Assembly: GCF_004216695.1 (NCBI RefSeq)
Contig: NZ_SGXC01000001.1
Location: forward strand, 2,232,001-2,296,000
Length of the DNA: 64,000 nt
Direction of reading: 5' to 3'
From: Pigmentiphaga kullae
GTDB taxonomy: Bacteria > Pseudomonadota > Gammaproteobacteria > Burkholderiales > Burkholderiaceae_B
Shown here: in pieces, positions 40,619 through 49,263 of the stretch
Layout: each line of letters opens with the position of its first letter
Numbering within the stretch: the first letter of the stretch is position 1
Translations under genes and position numbers: made by a program
Notes under the pieces: model-generated
Told to the model about the DNA's origin: nothing
Databases searched by the model: none
The model's input: the letters and a program-made list of their open reading frames with translations, nothing else

Positions 40619-41605
40619 TCAGAGATCGTCGAAGGCGGAGAAGTCCATCGTCGACGAGACACCCGAGGTCGATTCGATTTTCACCTGCCCCTTGCCGTCA
40701 TTGGGGACGAAGGTAGTCGTGAAGGTTTCGGCTGCGGTAACCGTCTTGAAGGCTCCCGCATCGGGTTCACCGGTATCGGAGTGTTCCCAGTAGACGAGAG
40801 GCGTGGTCATGGTGACGTCGTAGTCGAACGACCCGAGAAGCGGGTCGGTGCCGCTGGTGCCATAGCTGATCGCCGAGAACGTGTTCAGGTCGGTGGCGTA
40901 GTCGTAGACGTAGTCGCTGAGATAGTTTTCGATGCGCGTGGCGTAGCTCTTGCCGCCGTCCGAGCGGGCGATGTCCAGTTGCGCGACGGTGGTCTTATAC
41001 GAGTAGGTATCGTCGTTGTCGCTTGCTGTCCCCTTGCTGTCATGCTTGTAGGCGATGACGACCGTGCCGTCGAGCGTCTCGCTGCCATCCAGCTTGAAGC
41101 CCGTTAGAGGGAGGGTCATGGTAACGGCGGAAGAGGTCGCTTCGTCCAGGACGTCGCCGGACACGCCGCTGAACGTGACGGTGACCACGCCGTCCAGCAG
41201 CAGGTCTTCGTCTTCAAGATGGCAGTTGTCGAAATCGAAGACTACCTTGTCGCCGTTGCCGATCTTGTGGTCGCCGTTGGTGTCGGTAAGCGTGGCGACG
41301 AGTTTGCCCGGAGATGCGCCATCGCATGTGGCGGTGTCCGTCGTGATGTCTTCTGCGGCCGCGTAGCCGACGAAATCGATGGCCAGGTCGGCGATGAAAC
41401 CCGGGATCTGGGTGACGCCCAACGCCGCATAGACGCTTTCATGGCTGGCCCATTCGAGTTGCTGCTTGGTGTATTTGGCCGGCGGCGTTCCGCCTCCGCC
41501 CCCTCCGTTGCCTCCCGAACTGCTCGAGGCGCCATCGCCGCCGCCACAGGCGGCCAGGATGGACAGGGCAAGGATGGAGCCGGCTGTCTTGATTGTGGTG
41601 TTCAT
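40619..41605 (-). CDS. Lipoprotein of an unrecognised three-member family, copy B
   Basis: A 328-residue predicted lipoprotein with lipid Cys20 in LSILAACGGGD, followed by a Ser/Gly-only linker (residues 27-40). The Cys pair is Cys94 (TATCDGAS) and Cys128 (DNCHLED), around the acidic loop DTNGDHKIGNGDK. Further shared motifs are TVTFSGVSGDVLDE, LLGSFDYDVTMTTPLV and QVKIESTSGVS. I chose the ATG at 41605 because the lipobox sits at residue 20 as in the two relatives. The leader GGGGGGAATCC ahead of the ATG nearly matches that of the copy at 50798. Function unknown. Confidence 0.82.
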   Translation of the reverse strand: MNTTIKTAGSILALSILAACGGGDGASSSSGGNGGGGGGTPPAKYTKQQLEWASHESVYAALGVTQIPGFIADLAIDFVGYAAAEDITTDTATCDGASPGKLVATLTDTNGDHKIGNGDKVVFDFDNCHLEDEDLLLDGVVTVTFSGVSGDVLDEATSSAVTMTLPLTGFKLDGSETLDGTVVIAYKHDSKGTASDNDDTYSYKTTVAQLDIARSDGGKSYATRIENYLSDYVYDYATDLNTFSAISYGTSGTDPLLGSFDYDVTMTTPLVYWEHSDTGEPDAGAFKTVTAAETFTTTFVPNDGKGQVKIESTSGVSSTMDFSAFDDL

Positions 41606-41778
41606 GTCGGATTCCCCCCGGAAATCGCGCGGATTTGCCGCGCATGTTGTCGATGGATCGAGTATGGGGGTGGGGTTCTTGCAGACGCATCCCCCAAAAC
41701 GGGGATGCGCAAACGCCGTCAATTTGCCAGATGTCAGCAATCATCCGCCTTGACGATCGGCCCTCGTTCTCCCTAAAA

Positions 41779-41799
41779 TTGAACGTGCTCAAAATTTTG
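41779..41799. promoter_or_regulatory. Inverted repeats ahead of the gentisate operon
   Basis: TTGAACGTGCTCAA (41779-41792) has TTGA/TCAA arms, and CAAAATTTTG (41790-41799) is a perfect 10-bp palindrome overlapping its end. They lie 33-53 bases ahead of the first gene of the aromatic operon, in an AT-rich patch unlike the surrounding DNA. No regulator gene is adjacent. Operator function is inference. Confidence 0.45.
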
Positions 41800-41831
41800 A
41801 AAGGCCGCCGCCCAGCGGCACCGGAGACCAA

Positions 41832-42704
41832 ATGAAGATTTGCCGCTACGACGAAGGCCGGATCGGCCTGGTGGAAGGAGACACCGTCTATGACGTGTCG
41901 TCCGTGAAAGACCAACTGCCCGCGCTGGCCTGGCCGGTGCCGCCGGGCGACCTGTTCATCGAACGGCTGGGCGAGCTCGTGCCCGCCATCCAGGCCGCCA
42001 AGGCCGGCGCCGCCACGCGCCGCCTCGCCGACGTCCGGCTGCTGAGCCCGGTCGCCACGCCGTCCAAGGTCATCGCCGCGCCGCTGAATTACCACGCCCA
42101 CGTGGACGAGTCGCTGGCCGATGCCCAGATCCACAACAATGTGCACATCGCCCACTACGAGGGTTTCAAGAGCCCGGTCGCCAAATTCGGGGTGTTCCTG
42201 AAATCGGCGCAGTCGGTCGTGGGCGCGAGCCAGGGCGTGCGCATCGCCTTTCCGGGGCGGCGCAACGACCACGAGGTCGAGCTGGCGGTGGTGATCGGCA
42301 AGCAGGGCAAGGACATCAAGGCCGCCGACGCCATGGCCTACGTGGCGGGCTACTGCATCGGCCTGGACATGACCGTGCGCGGCACGGAAGACCGCAGCTA
42401 TCGCAAGTCGGCCGACAGCTACACCGTGCTGGGCCCCTGGCTGGTGACGGCGGACGAGATCGCCGATGCGGGCAACCTGGATTTCTCGATCGAGGTCAAC
42501 GGCGAACCGCGCCAGCGCGCCAATACGCGCGACCTGATCACGGGCATCGCCGAGCTGATCGAGGTGGCCTCGCACGTCTACACCCTGTATCCGGGCGACG
42601 TCATCATGACCGGCACGCCCGAGGGCGTGAACACGGTGCAGCCGGGCGACGTCATGCATGCCCGCATCGAGGGCCTGGGCGAGATGGACGTGGCGGTGCG
42701 CTGA
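41832..42704 (+). CDS. Fumarylacetoacetate hydrolase family protein, probable fumarylpyruvate hydrolase
   Basis: A 290-residue enzyme of the FAH fold. The metal-binding core is visible in FPGRRNDHEVELAVVIGKQG, and the C-terminal VIMTGTPEGVNTVQPGDVM is the usual motif. Together with the gentisate dioxygenase-like gene that follows, the best role is hydrolysis of maleyl- or fumarylpyruvate to pyruvate and maleate or fumarate. It is the first gene of a four-gene set (hydrolase, dioxygenase, monooxygenase, Bug protein). Confidence 0.85.
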   Translation: MKICRYDEGRIGLVEGDTVYDVSSVKDQLPALAWPVPPGDLFIERLGELVPAIQAAKAGAATRRLADVRLLSPVATPSKVIAAPLNYHAHVDESLADAQIHNNVHIAHYEGFKSPVAKFGVFLKSAQSVVGASQGVRIAFPGRRNDHEVELAVVIGKQGKDIKAADAMAYVAGYCIGLDMTVRGTEDRSYRKSADSYTVLGPWLVTADEIADAGNLDFSIEVNGEPRQRANTRDLITGIAELIEVASHVYTLYPGDVIMTGTPEGVNTVQPGDVMHARIEGLGEMDVAVR

Positions 42705-42736
42705 ACGGCAGCGATGCCACAGGGCGGAGGAGACAC

Positions 42737-43795
42737 ATGAACGATTCCAGGCAAGCACCGGCGGCCGCCGCGACGCGGGCGGAGCGCGAAGCGTTCTACG
42801 CCCGCATCGGCGCCGACAATCTCGCGCCGCTGTGGGAACAGCTGCACAACCTGGTCACGCGCACGCCGCGTTCCGATTGCCAGCCGGCCCACTGGTCGTA
42901 CGGCAAGGTGCGGCCCTACCTGACCGAGGCGACCTCGCTCATCACCGCCGAGGAAGCCGAGCGCCGGGTGCTCATCCTCGAGAACCCCGGGCTGCGGGGC
43001 AAGGCGGCCATCACGACCTCGCTGTACGCCGGCCTGCAGGCCATCCTGCCGGGCGAGGTGGCGCGCGCCCACCGGCACAGCCAGGCCGCGATGCGCCTGA
43101 TCCTGGAGGGCAGCGGCGCCTATACCTCGGTGGAGGGCGAGAAGACCATCATGCGGCGCGGCGATTTCGTCACCACGCCCTCATGGACCTGGCACGACCA
43201 CGGCAACGACAGCGACGCCCCGATGATCTGGCTCGACGGCCTGGACGTGCAACTGGTCGCCATGCTGGATGCCAGCTTCGCCGAGGCCTCGTCCGAGGAC
43301 CGCCAGGAGCTCCGGCGTCCGGTGGGCGACAGCCTGCTGCGCTATGGCAACGGGCTGGCGCCCGTGGACTGGGCGCCGCCGGCCAACCGGGCCTCGCCGC
43401 TGTTCTGCTATCCGTACGAGCGCACGCGCGAGTCGCTGCTGGGCATGCAGGCCGCGGGCGCGCCCGATCCGCACCTTGGCTACAAGCTGCGCTACGTGGA
43501 CCCGCTGACCGGCGGCTCGCCCATGCCGACCATGGGCGCCTACGCGCAGCTGCTGCCCAGGGATTTCTCCACGGCGTCCTATCGCTGCTCGTCGGGCACG
43601 GTGTTCACGGTGCTCGAAGGCCGGGTCGAGGCCGTCCTGGACGATCGCGTCTTCGTGGCCGAGCCCAACGACGTCTTCGTCATTCCCAGTTGGACCGCGC
43701 ATCGGCTGGTGGCGCGGGAACCGTCGGTCCTGTTCAGTTTCTCGGACCGCCCGGTCCAGGAACTGCTGGGCCTGTGGCGCGAAAGCCGGGACTGA
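42737..43795 (+). CDS. Cupin gentisate 1,2-dioxygenase-like ring-cleavage enzyme
   Basis: A 352-residue double-cupin protein. The iron-binding site of gentisate dioxygenases is present: His112 and His114 in RAHRHSQAAMRLILEGSG and the WTWHDHG segment (His153, His155). GAYTSVEGEKTIMRRGDFV is also a family hallmark. The second cupin ends in VFVIPSWTAHRLV. The ATG at 42737 has a GGAGGAGACAC ribosome site. It opens the ring of gentisate or a related hydroxybenzoate to maleylpyruvate. Confidence 0.88.
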   Translation: MNDSRQAPAAAATRAEREAFYARIGADNLAPLWEQLHNLVTRTPRSDCQPAHWSYGKVRPYLTEATSLITAEEAERRVLILENPGLRGKAAITTSLYAGLQAILPGEVARAHRHSQAAMRLILEGSGAYTSVEGEKTIMRRGDFVTTPSWTWHDHGNDSDAPMIWLDGLDVQLVAMLDASFAEASSEDRQELRRPVGDSLLRYGNGLAPVDWAPPANRASPLFCYPYERTRESLLGMQAAGAPDPHLGYKLRYVDPLTGGSPMPTMGAYAQLLPRDFSTASYRCSSGTVFTVLEGRVEAVLDDRVFVAEPNDVFVIPSWTAHRLVAREPSVLFSFSDRPVQELLGLWRESRD

Positions 43796-43842
43796 CCGGC
43801 CGCTCCGTATTCGAATCATTCCAGTCATCGTAGAACCGAATC

Positions 43843-45048
43843 ATGCAACAGCATCCTGTCGTCATTTCCGGCGCCGGCCCCGTGGGGCTGGTGGCCGCCC
43901 TGTCGCTCGCGCAGAAGGGCGTGGACGTCGTCGTCCTCGAAAGCGAGGACCATATTCCCCAGGACCTTCGGGCCGGTACTTTCCACCCTCCCACGGTCGA
44001 GATGCTCGACTCGCTGGGCATAGGCGAGACCCTGCGTTCGCGCGCGCTGCGCGTGCCCGAGTGGCAGATACGCGATCGCAAGGATGGGTTGGTGGCCCAG
44101 TTCGACCTGGGCATGATCGCCGACCTGACACCGTATCCCTTCCGCCTGCACGTCGAACAGCACAAGCTGTCGGCCATCGTGGCCGAGGCGCTGCGCGGGC
44201 ACGGCAACGCGCGCCTGCTGTTCGCGCACGAGTGCGCCGGCTATGAGCAGGACGCCGACGGCGTCACGGTGCAGGTCGCCGGACCCGACGGGCGTCAGGA
44301 GATCCGCGCCAGCTACCTGATCGGCGCGGACGGCGCGCGCAGCATCGTGCGCAAGACCATGGACACCGAGTTCGAGGGCTTCACCTGGCCGGAACGCTTC
44401 CTGGTGTTCGCCACGCGCTACGACCTGCGCCAGCAGGGCTACACCGGCAATGCCTATATCGCCGATCCGGACGAATGGAGCGCGATCTTCATCCAGCCCC
44501 ACGACGGGCCGCCGCCGATCTGGCGCATCGCGTTTCCCATCGCCCCGGGCATGGAAGAAGCCGAGGTCCTGGCGCCGGATTTCGTGCAGGGCAAGATCAA
44601 GGGTTTCCTGTCTCCTGACCAGGACTATGACATTCCCTACAAGAGCGTCTATCGCGTCCACCAGCGGGTTGCCAAGGATTTCCGCGACCGCCGGGTATTC
44701 CTGGCGGGCGATGCCGCCCACGTGAACAATCCGCTGGGCGGCATGGGGTTGAACAGTGGCATCCATGACGCGATGAACCTGACCGGCAAGCTGGCCGAGG
44801 TCATGCTGCACGGCGCGCCCGACGACCTGCTCGATCGCTACCACCGCCAGCGGCGCACGGTGAACGTGGAATACGTGCAGGCCATCACCATACGCAACAA
44901 GCGCCTGCTGGAAGAGCGCGATCCGAAGGTGCGCCAGGAACGCCTGGACGAGTTGCGCGCCACCGTGGCCGACGCCGACGCCCATCGCCAGTACCTGATC
45001 AACTCGTCCATGATCGCCAGCGTGAGGCGGGCAAACGAAATCCAATAG
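43843..45048 (+). CDS. FAD-dependent aromatic monooxygenase
   Basis: A 401-residue group A flavin hydroxylase. It has the FAD-binding GxGxxG in ISGAGPVGLVAALSLAQ (near residue 10), the DG motif in YLIGADGARSIVRK and the GDAAH motif in FLAGDAAHVNNPLGGMGLNSG. In this operon it most likely makes the ring-cleavage substrate, for example 3-hydroxybenzoate to gentisate. The exact substrate is inferred only from its neighbours. It starts 47 bases after the dioxygenase. Confidence 0.85.
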   Translation: MQQHPVVISGAGPVGLVAALSLAQKGVDVVVLESEDHIPQDLRAGTFHPPTVEMLDSLGIGETLRSRALRVPEWQIRDRKDGLVAQFDLGMIADLTPYPFRLHVEQHKLSAIVAEALRGHGNARLLFAHECAGYEQDADGVTVQVAGPDGRQEIRASYLIGADGARSIVRKTMDTEFEGFTWPERFLVFATRYDLRQQGYTGNAYIADPDEWSAIFIQPHDGPPPIWRIAFPIAPGMEEAEVLAPDFVQGKIKGFLSPDQDYDIPYKSVYRVHQRVAKDFRDRRVFLAGDAAHVNNPLGGMGLNSGIHDAMNLTGKLAEVMLHGAPDDLLDRYHRQRRTVNVEYVQAITIRNKRLLEERDPKVRQERLDELRATVADADAHRQYLINSSMIASVRRANEIQ

Positions 45049-45095
45049 CCGGCCGCTGCCGGCCAAGACCCCCATAAAGAACCAGGAGACAAAGC

Positions 45096-46094
45096 ATGCA
45101 CGATTCCGCAACCCTTACCGGACGCCGGGCGTTCGTCGCCACGCTGGCGGCGGGCGCGTTCGTGCCGGCCCGCCTGATCGCCGCCGGAGACGACCTGGGC
45201 CTGGCGGACAAGACCGTCCAGGTGGTCGTACCCTTCACGCCCGGCACCACCCCGGATTTGTGCGCCCGGCTGTTCTCGCCCCGGCTGGCCGAACGGTCCG
45301 GCCGCACCTTCGTGGTGGAGAACAAGCCCGGCGCCTCGGGCATCATCGGCCTGGGGGCAGTGGCCAAGGCGGCGCCCGACGGCCACACGATCGCGTTCAG
45401 CACGAACACGGCCCTGACGCTACCGCTGGTCTATTCGTCGGTGCCGTTCGACGTCATCGACAGCTTCACGCCCATCGCCATGCTGGGCTCGACCAATTTC
45501 GCGCTGTGCGTGCACCCGTCACTGGGCGTGACGACGCTGGCCCAGTTCATCGAGTACGTCCGGCGGCATCCCGGCACGGTCAATTACGGCTCGCCGGGCA
45601 AGGGGACTTTCCATCACCTGTGCATGGAGATGCTCGCCGCCCAGCTCGGGTTGAACATGGTGCACGTGCCGTACAAGGGGTCGGCCGGCGCCACGACCGA
45701 CCTCCTGGCCGGCCACATCAAGGCCATGTTCCAGCCCATGCATGTCGCCGTGCCCATGCAGCAGGAGAAGCGCCTGGTCATCCTGGGCGCCTCCCGGCGC
45801 GAACAGGACCCCGTCTACCCCGCGATCCCGCCGCTGGCGAAGGCGGGGCTGCCGAACTACGACGCCGATGCCTGGTACGCGGTCTGGGGGCCCAAGGGGA
45901 TGAAGGGCGAGCAGGTCGCCCGTTACAACGACGCGTTCAACCGGTTGCTGGAAAACGACGACGTGCGCGGTACCCTGCTCAAACAGGGCGTCACGCCGCG
46001 TCCCATGAGCGCGCAGGCGCTGGGGGATGCCTCCAGGGCGGAGCTGGCCAAGTGGCGGGAAGTGGTCAAGGCCGCCAACATCATGCCGGAATAG
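45096..46094 (+). CDS. Bug-family substrate-binding protein of the aromatic operon
   Basis: A 332-residue exported binding protein. It has an RR in its signal peptide (TGRRAFVATLAAGAFVPARL), which hints at Tat export but could be Sec. Typical motifs are VQVVVPFTPGTTPDLCA, ENKPGASGIIG and AAPDGHTIAFS. The ATG at 45096 has a CCAGGAGAC ribosome site. As the last gene of the gentisate-type operon it probably binds an aromatic acid. Confidence 0.9.
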   Translation: MHDSATLTGRRAFVATLAAGAFVPARLIAAGDDLGLADKTVQVVVPFTPGTTPDLCARLFSPRLAERSGRTFVVENKPGASGIIGLGAVAKAAPDGHTIAFSTNTALTLPLVYSSVPFDVIDSFTPIAMLGSTNFALCVHPSLGVTTLAQFIEYVRRHPGTVNYGSPGKGTFHHLCMEMLAAQLGLNMVHVPYKGSAGATTDLLAGHIKAMFQPMHVAVPMQQEKRLVILGASRREQDPVYPAIPPLAKAGLPNYDADAWYAVWGPKGMKGEQVARYNDAFNRLLENDDVRGTLLKQGVTPRPMSAQALGDASRAELAKWREVVKAANIMPE

Positions 46095-46124
46095 GCGGTC
46101 CGCCACTTCTGATACATTTTGTCG

Positions 46125-46168
46125 TATAAAAGCAACAGCCCCGGATCTCCGCAAGGAGCCGGGGCTGT
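46125..46168 (-). terminator. Terminator of the glycine-zipper lipoprotein gene
   Basis: A long hairpin pairs ACAGCCCCGG (46135-46144) and CTCC (46147-46150) with GGAG (46155-46158) and CCGGGGCTGT (46159-46168). On the minus strand it is followed by TGCTTTTATA. It lies 42 bases beyond the stop of the small lipoprotein gene and may also halt the convergent aromatic operon. Confidence 0.8.
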
Positions 46169-46210
46169 GGCGTCGTTGGAAGAGGCCGGCCAGGAGCCGG
46201 CCCCGCGGCA

Positions 46211-46438
46211 TCAGCGGCGCTTGCCGACCTGGTCGCCGATCACGCCGCCGATGGCCGCGCCACCCACGGTGCCCAGGATGCCGCCCCCGGTCACGGCCGC
46301 ACCGGCCACGCCGCCGACGCCGGCGCCGACCACGGTGCTTTTCTGCCGCCCGGACATGCTGTCCCAGCTGGCACACCCCGCTGCCGAGCCCACCAGGGCA
46401 GCACCGATCATCAGCTTGGCAATGAGATTCTTGTTCAT
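46211..46438 (-). CDS. Small glycine-zipper lipoprotein
   Basis: A 75-residue protein. The signal peptide ends in a lipobox GSAAGCAS (Cys22). The rest is a pair of Gly-rich helical segments (GAGVGGVAGAAVTGGG and GTVGGAAIGGVIGDQVG), the glycine-zipper pattern of OsmB/SlyB-like outer-membrane lipoproteins. Such proteins are often stress-induced. An inverted repeat AGTAC (46453-46457) with GTACT (46466-46470) lies just ahead of it. Confidence 0.88.
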   Translation of the reverse strand: MNKNLIAKLMIGAALVGSAAGCASWDSMSGRQKSTVVGAGVGGVAGAAVTGGGILGTVGGAAIGGVIGDQVGKRR

Positions 46439-46452
46439 GAGTGACTCCCTAT

Positions 46453-46470
46453 AGTACGTAGTCGTGTACT
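46453..46470. promoter_or_regulatory. Inverted repeat ahead of the glycine-zipper lipoprotein
   Basis: AGTAC and GTACT are separated by 8 bases, 15-32 bases upstream of the start codon of the minus-strand lipoprotein. It may be a small operator or part of the leader. Evidence is limited to the symmetry. Confidence 0.3.
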
Positions 46471-46571
46471 GGCGGCATCGACCGTCGCGCCGCAGCTTGG
46501 ATCAACAGTGACAGATTCGCCCCAGGCTGTCTGTGAACGAACTCGACAAGCATTACACAAAGTAACCCCCG

Positions 46572-46585
46572 CCGGATGCATCCGG
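46572..46585. promoter_or_regulatory. Perfect 14-bp palindrome ahead of the diiron protein gene
   Basis: CCGGATGCATCCGG is a perfect palindrome without a loop, 78 bases upstream of the next start codon, in a 224-base divergent spacer that holds no gene. Its symmetry and position suggest a protein-binding site, but the protein is unknown. Confidence 0.45.
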
Positions 46586-46662
46586 AAGCCTGTCGGGACT
46601 CGAATCAAGGGCCGATTGGGCTTATGCTGCAAGGATGAACTGCGCACTTCGGAGATTTTTCG

Positions 46663-47484
46663 GTGGACGCTGTTGCAACGGAAATGCCCTGGCGGCTCGA
46701 GGATATCGACCTGAGCCGCATCGAACGGAACCTGGTCCGGGACGACGAAACGCTGTTCTACCTCTTGTGCAGCGCTTCGTTCATAGAAAGCGGTTCCGAT
46801 CTTTATACCCGCAATCTGGTGAACTATTACCAGGACGACCAGGATGTGGCTGGCTGGCTGGGCCAGCACTGGGAACAGGAAGAACTGCAGCATGGCCGCG
46901 CGCTGCGCGCCTATATCGAACACGTCTGGCCGGAGTTCGACTGGCAGGCCGCGTTCGACAGTTTCTTCGATGAATATTCCCGGCGCTGCACGCTGGAGGA
47001 GTTCGAACCCACGCGGGCGCTCGAACTGGCTGCCCGCTGCGTGGTCGAGATGGGCACCGCCACGCTCTATCGCAGCCTGGCCGAGTACGCCGCCGAACCC
47101 GTGCTGCGCGAGATCACCACGAACATCCGGACGGACGAGGTCCGCCACTACAAGTACTTCTATCTTTATTTCAACCGCTACAACACGCTGGAAGGAAACG
47201 GGCGCGTGAAGGTGCTGGGCGCGCTGGTCCGGCGCCTGCTGGAGATCCGCAACGACGACGCCGAGTGCGCCATCCGCCATGTGTTGAACCATCGCCATCC
47301 CGAACATGCGAACGACAAGGCCTGGATCGAGCGCATCAATGCCGATGCCCGGCGCCTGGTCCAGCGCAACGTCAGCGCCGACATGAGCGTGAAGATGTTC
47401 CTCAAGCCGCTGAACCTGCCCGCCCGCGTGCTGAACGGCATCGAGCCGCCGCTGGCGCGCATGGTGCACTACGCCTTACGCTGA
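46663..47484 (+). CDS. Ferritin-like diiron protein (acyl-ACP-desaturase-like)
   Basis: A 273-residue helical protein. The six ligands of a diiron four-helix bundle can be placed: Glu42 (FIESGSDLY), Glu74 and His77 (EELQH), Glu129 (VVEMGTATLY), and Glu159 with His162 (DEVRH). This spacing matches stearoyl-ACP desaturase and related oxygenases. The start is GTG at 46663, with CGGAGA upstream; an ATG at 46684 is an alternative. No ferredoxin or lipid genes are adjacent, so the substrate is unknown. Confidence 0.82.
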   Translation: MDAVATEMPWRLEDIDLSRIERNLVRDDETLFYLLCSASFIESGSDLYTRNLVNYYQDDQDVAGWLGQHWEQEELQHGRALRAYIEHVWPEFDWQAAFDSFFDEYSRRCTLEEFEPTRALELAARCVVEMGTATLYRSLAEYAAEPVLREITTNIRTDEVRHYKYFYLYFNRYNTLEGNGRVKVLGALVRRLLEIRNDDAECAIRHVLNHRHPEHANDKAWIERINADARRLVQRNVSADMSVKMFLKPLNLPARVLNGIEPPLARMVHYALR

Positions 47485-47853
47485 ACGCCGCTGCGCCGGC
47501 CGTCCCAGGGTCTCGGCGTGGCGGCCGTGCAGGTAGTTCAGGATTTCATCGGCCCGATCGGCGGGCCAGTTCCAGATGTCCGTCCACGGCACGTACGAGG
47601 GGATGGCGAAGTCCCGCTTCAGGCCCGCCACCACCGCGCCGTACGCCGCGTAGCCGAAGCATTCCTCGCGCGCCCGGCCCAGGTCGGCCAGCGCCGCTTC
47701 GATGCGGCCGCGCAGGCCGGCGTCGGCGCCGATGGTTCCCGGGGCATGATGGGTGTCGAACAGGCTGGGTTCGCTGTCATCGGAGAACGCGGGCTGGTTC
47801 ACGGCATCTTTCCTCGGGGCTAGAGTGCGGCAAAGCGTCTGGGCGGCGATCAT
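47476..47853 (-). CDS. Hypothetical protein coupled to the PepSY gene
   Basis: A 125-residue protein with no signal peptide. Its ATG at 47853 overlaps the stop of the upstream PepSY gene (ATGA), with AGGAG six bases ahead; a GTG at 47802, also with a good ribosome site, would give 108 residues. The C-terminal half has an unusual Trp-rich segment (IPSYVPWTDIWNWPADRAD). I do not recognise it. It overlaps the end of the convergent diiron gene by 9 bp. Confidence 0.65.
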   Translation of the reverse strand: MIAAQTLCRTLAPRKDAVNQPAFSDDSEPSLFDTHHAPGTIGADAGLRGRIEAALADLGRAREECFGYAAYGAVVAGLKRDFAIPSYVPWTDIWNWPADRADEILNYLHGRHAETLGRPAQRRSA

Positions 47854-48146
47854 TTGCGGCTCCTGCCCGGCAGCCAGTCCGAGGGCTTGACCACTTCGCC
47901 GTTGGCCGGATCCAGGTACAGCTTGATCTTGGCGCCGTTCTTGTCGAAGCCTTCGACTTCCCAGCAGCCGTCGTCCCGCTCGACCTCGCGCACCTCGTAG
48001 CCCAGCGATTCGGCCTTGCGTATGGCCTGGTCGATGGGAATCCAGCGGTCGTGGGGAACGTAGGCGCACTTGTCGGCGGCCTGGGCGGCGGTGGCGTAGG
48101 AAGCGGTGGCGGCAAGGGCGATGATCAGGGTGGGCAGCATGCGCAT
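47850..48146 (-). CDS. Exported PepSY-domain protein
   Basis: A 98-residue protein. After a signal peptide (MLPTLIIALAATASYATAAQA) comes a single PepSY domain, with the pattern DQAIRKAESLGYEVREVERDD, GCWEVEGFDKNGAKIKLYLD and PANGEVVK. The start at 48146 has a GAGGACCGCC ribosome site. PepSY proteins are often periplasmic inhibitors or sensors. It is divergent from a second PepSY gene that precedes a two-component system, so both may be targets of it. Confidence 0.85.
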   Translation of the reverse strand: MRMLPTLIIALAATASYATAAQAADKCAYVPHDRWIPIDQAIRKAESLGYEVREVERDDGCWEVEGFDKNGAKIKLYLDPANGEVVKPSDWLPGRSRK

Positions 48147-48265
48147 GGCGGTCCTCGTTGGTGTGGGTGGGTGGTCCATGGCTGGCAGAATAGCCACCAT
48201 GCGCCCCGCCTTCCTGACCGCCGGTGTCAGCGTTTTATCAGCCAGCGACTGTTAGTGTGCCGTCC

Positions 48266-48595
48266 ATGTCTGCAAGCTTCATCCGTTTTCCCCGCCTGTC
48301 CGCCATCCTGCTCGCCGCGGTGCTTGCCTGCGCGGCGTCGCCGGCCCTGGCCCGAGACGACCGTTGCAGGCGGGACCAGGACTGCGCGCGGGAGGCGCTG
48401 GTGCACGGCGAGATCCGTCCTTTGTCCGAGGTGCTGGGCGTGGTGCGCGACAAGGTGCCGGGCGATATCATTGAGATCGAGCTCGATCGCGAAGACGGCA
48501 TCTGGGTCTACGAGGTCAAGGTGCTGCCGCCCAGCGGCCGGCGCAAGAAGCTCGAGATCGACGCCCGTACCCTGGAAATCCTGAAGATCAAGTAG
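48266..48595 (+). CDS. Exported PepSY-like protein ahead of a two-component system
   Basis: A 109-residue protein. The signal peptide (LSAILLAAVLACAASPALAR) is followed by a PepSY-type domain: RPLSEVLGVVRDKVPGDIIE, DREDGIWVYEVKVL and EIDARTLEILKIK. It ends 2 bases before the response regulator gene, so it is in the same operon. Small PepSY proteins encoded in this position commonly tune the adjacent sensor kinase. Confidence 0.85.
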   Translation: MSASFIRFPRLSAILLAAVLACAASPALARDDRCRRDQDCAREALVHGEIRPLSEVLGVVRDKVPGDIIEIELDREDGIWVYEVKVLPPSGRRKKLEIDARTLEILKIK

Positions 48596-48597
48596 AC

Positions 48598-49263
48598 ATG
48601 CGCATACTGGTAGTCGAAGACGAGCCGCGCATCGCGGCCGACATCCGCACCGGACTGGAGCGCGCGCACTATGCCGTGGACGAGGCGGCCGATGGCGAAA
48701 CCGCGTGGTTCCGGGCCGGCACCGAGGACTACGACGCCATCGTGCTGGACCTGGGCCTGCCCAAACTGGACGGGCTGACGGTGCTGAAACGCCTGCGCGC
48801 GGCGGACATCGCCACCCCCGTGTTGATCCTGACCGCGCGCGACGGCTGGCGGGACAAGGTCGAGGGCATCGACGCCGGCGCCGACGACTACCTGGCCAAG
48901 CCCTTCCAGATGGAAGAAATGCTGGCCCGGCTGCGCGCGATCACGCGCCGCGCGGCGGGGCAGTCGTCGGCCATCCTGCGCGCCGGCCCGGTCGAGATCG
49001 ACACCCGCACCCGGCTGGTCACGGTGCACGGGACCGCGATGACGCTGTCGTCGCTGGAATACCGGCTGCTGGCCTATTTTCTGCACCACCCGGGGCGCGT
49101 GCTGTCGCAGAGCGAGCTGATCGAGCACATCTACGAAACCGGCAGCGACCGCGACACCAATGCCATCGAGGCGCTGGTCGCCCGGCTGCGCCGCAAGCTG
49201 GGGGTGGACCTGATCGAGACGCGGCGGGGCCACGGCTACCTGATTCCCGACGACGCGCGATGA
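48598..49263 (+). CDS. OmpR-family response regulator
   Basis: A 221-residue regulator. The receiver domain has the phospho-acceptor Asp51 (AIVLDLGLPKLDG) and the conserved Lys101 (YLAKPF). The C-terminal winged helix includes LSSLEYRLLAYFLHHPGRVLSQ and the wing ETRRGHGYLI. It overlaps the kinase gene by 4 bp (ATGA). It probably autoregulates this PepSY-regulator-kinase operon. Confidence 0.95.
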   Translation: MRILVVEDEPRIAADIRTGLERAHYAVDEAADGETAWFRAGTEDYDAIVLDLGLPKLDGLTVLKRLRAADIATPVLILTARDGWRDKVEGIDAGADDYLAKPFQMEEMLARLRAITRRAAGQSSAILRAGPVEIDTRTRLVTVHGTAMTLSSLEYRLLAYFLHHPGRVLSQSELIEHIYETGSDRDTNAIEALVARLRRKLGVDLIETRRGHGYLIPDDAR

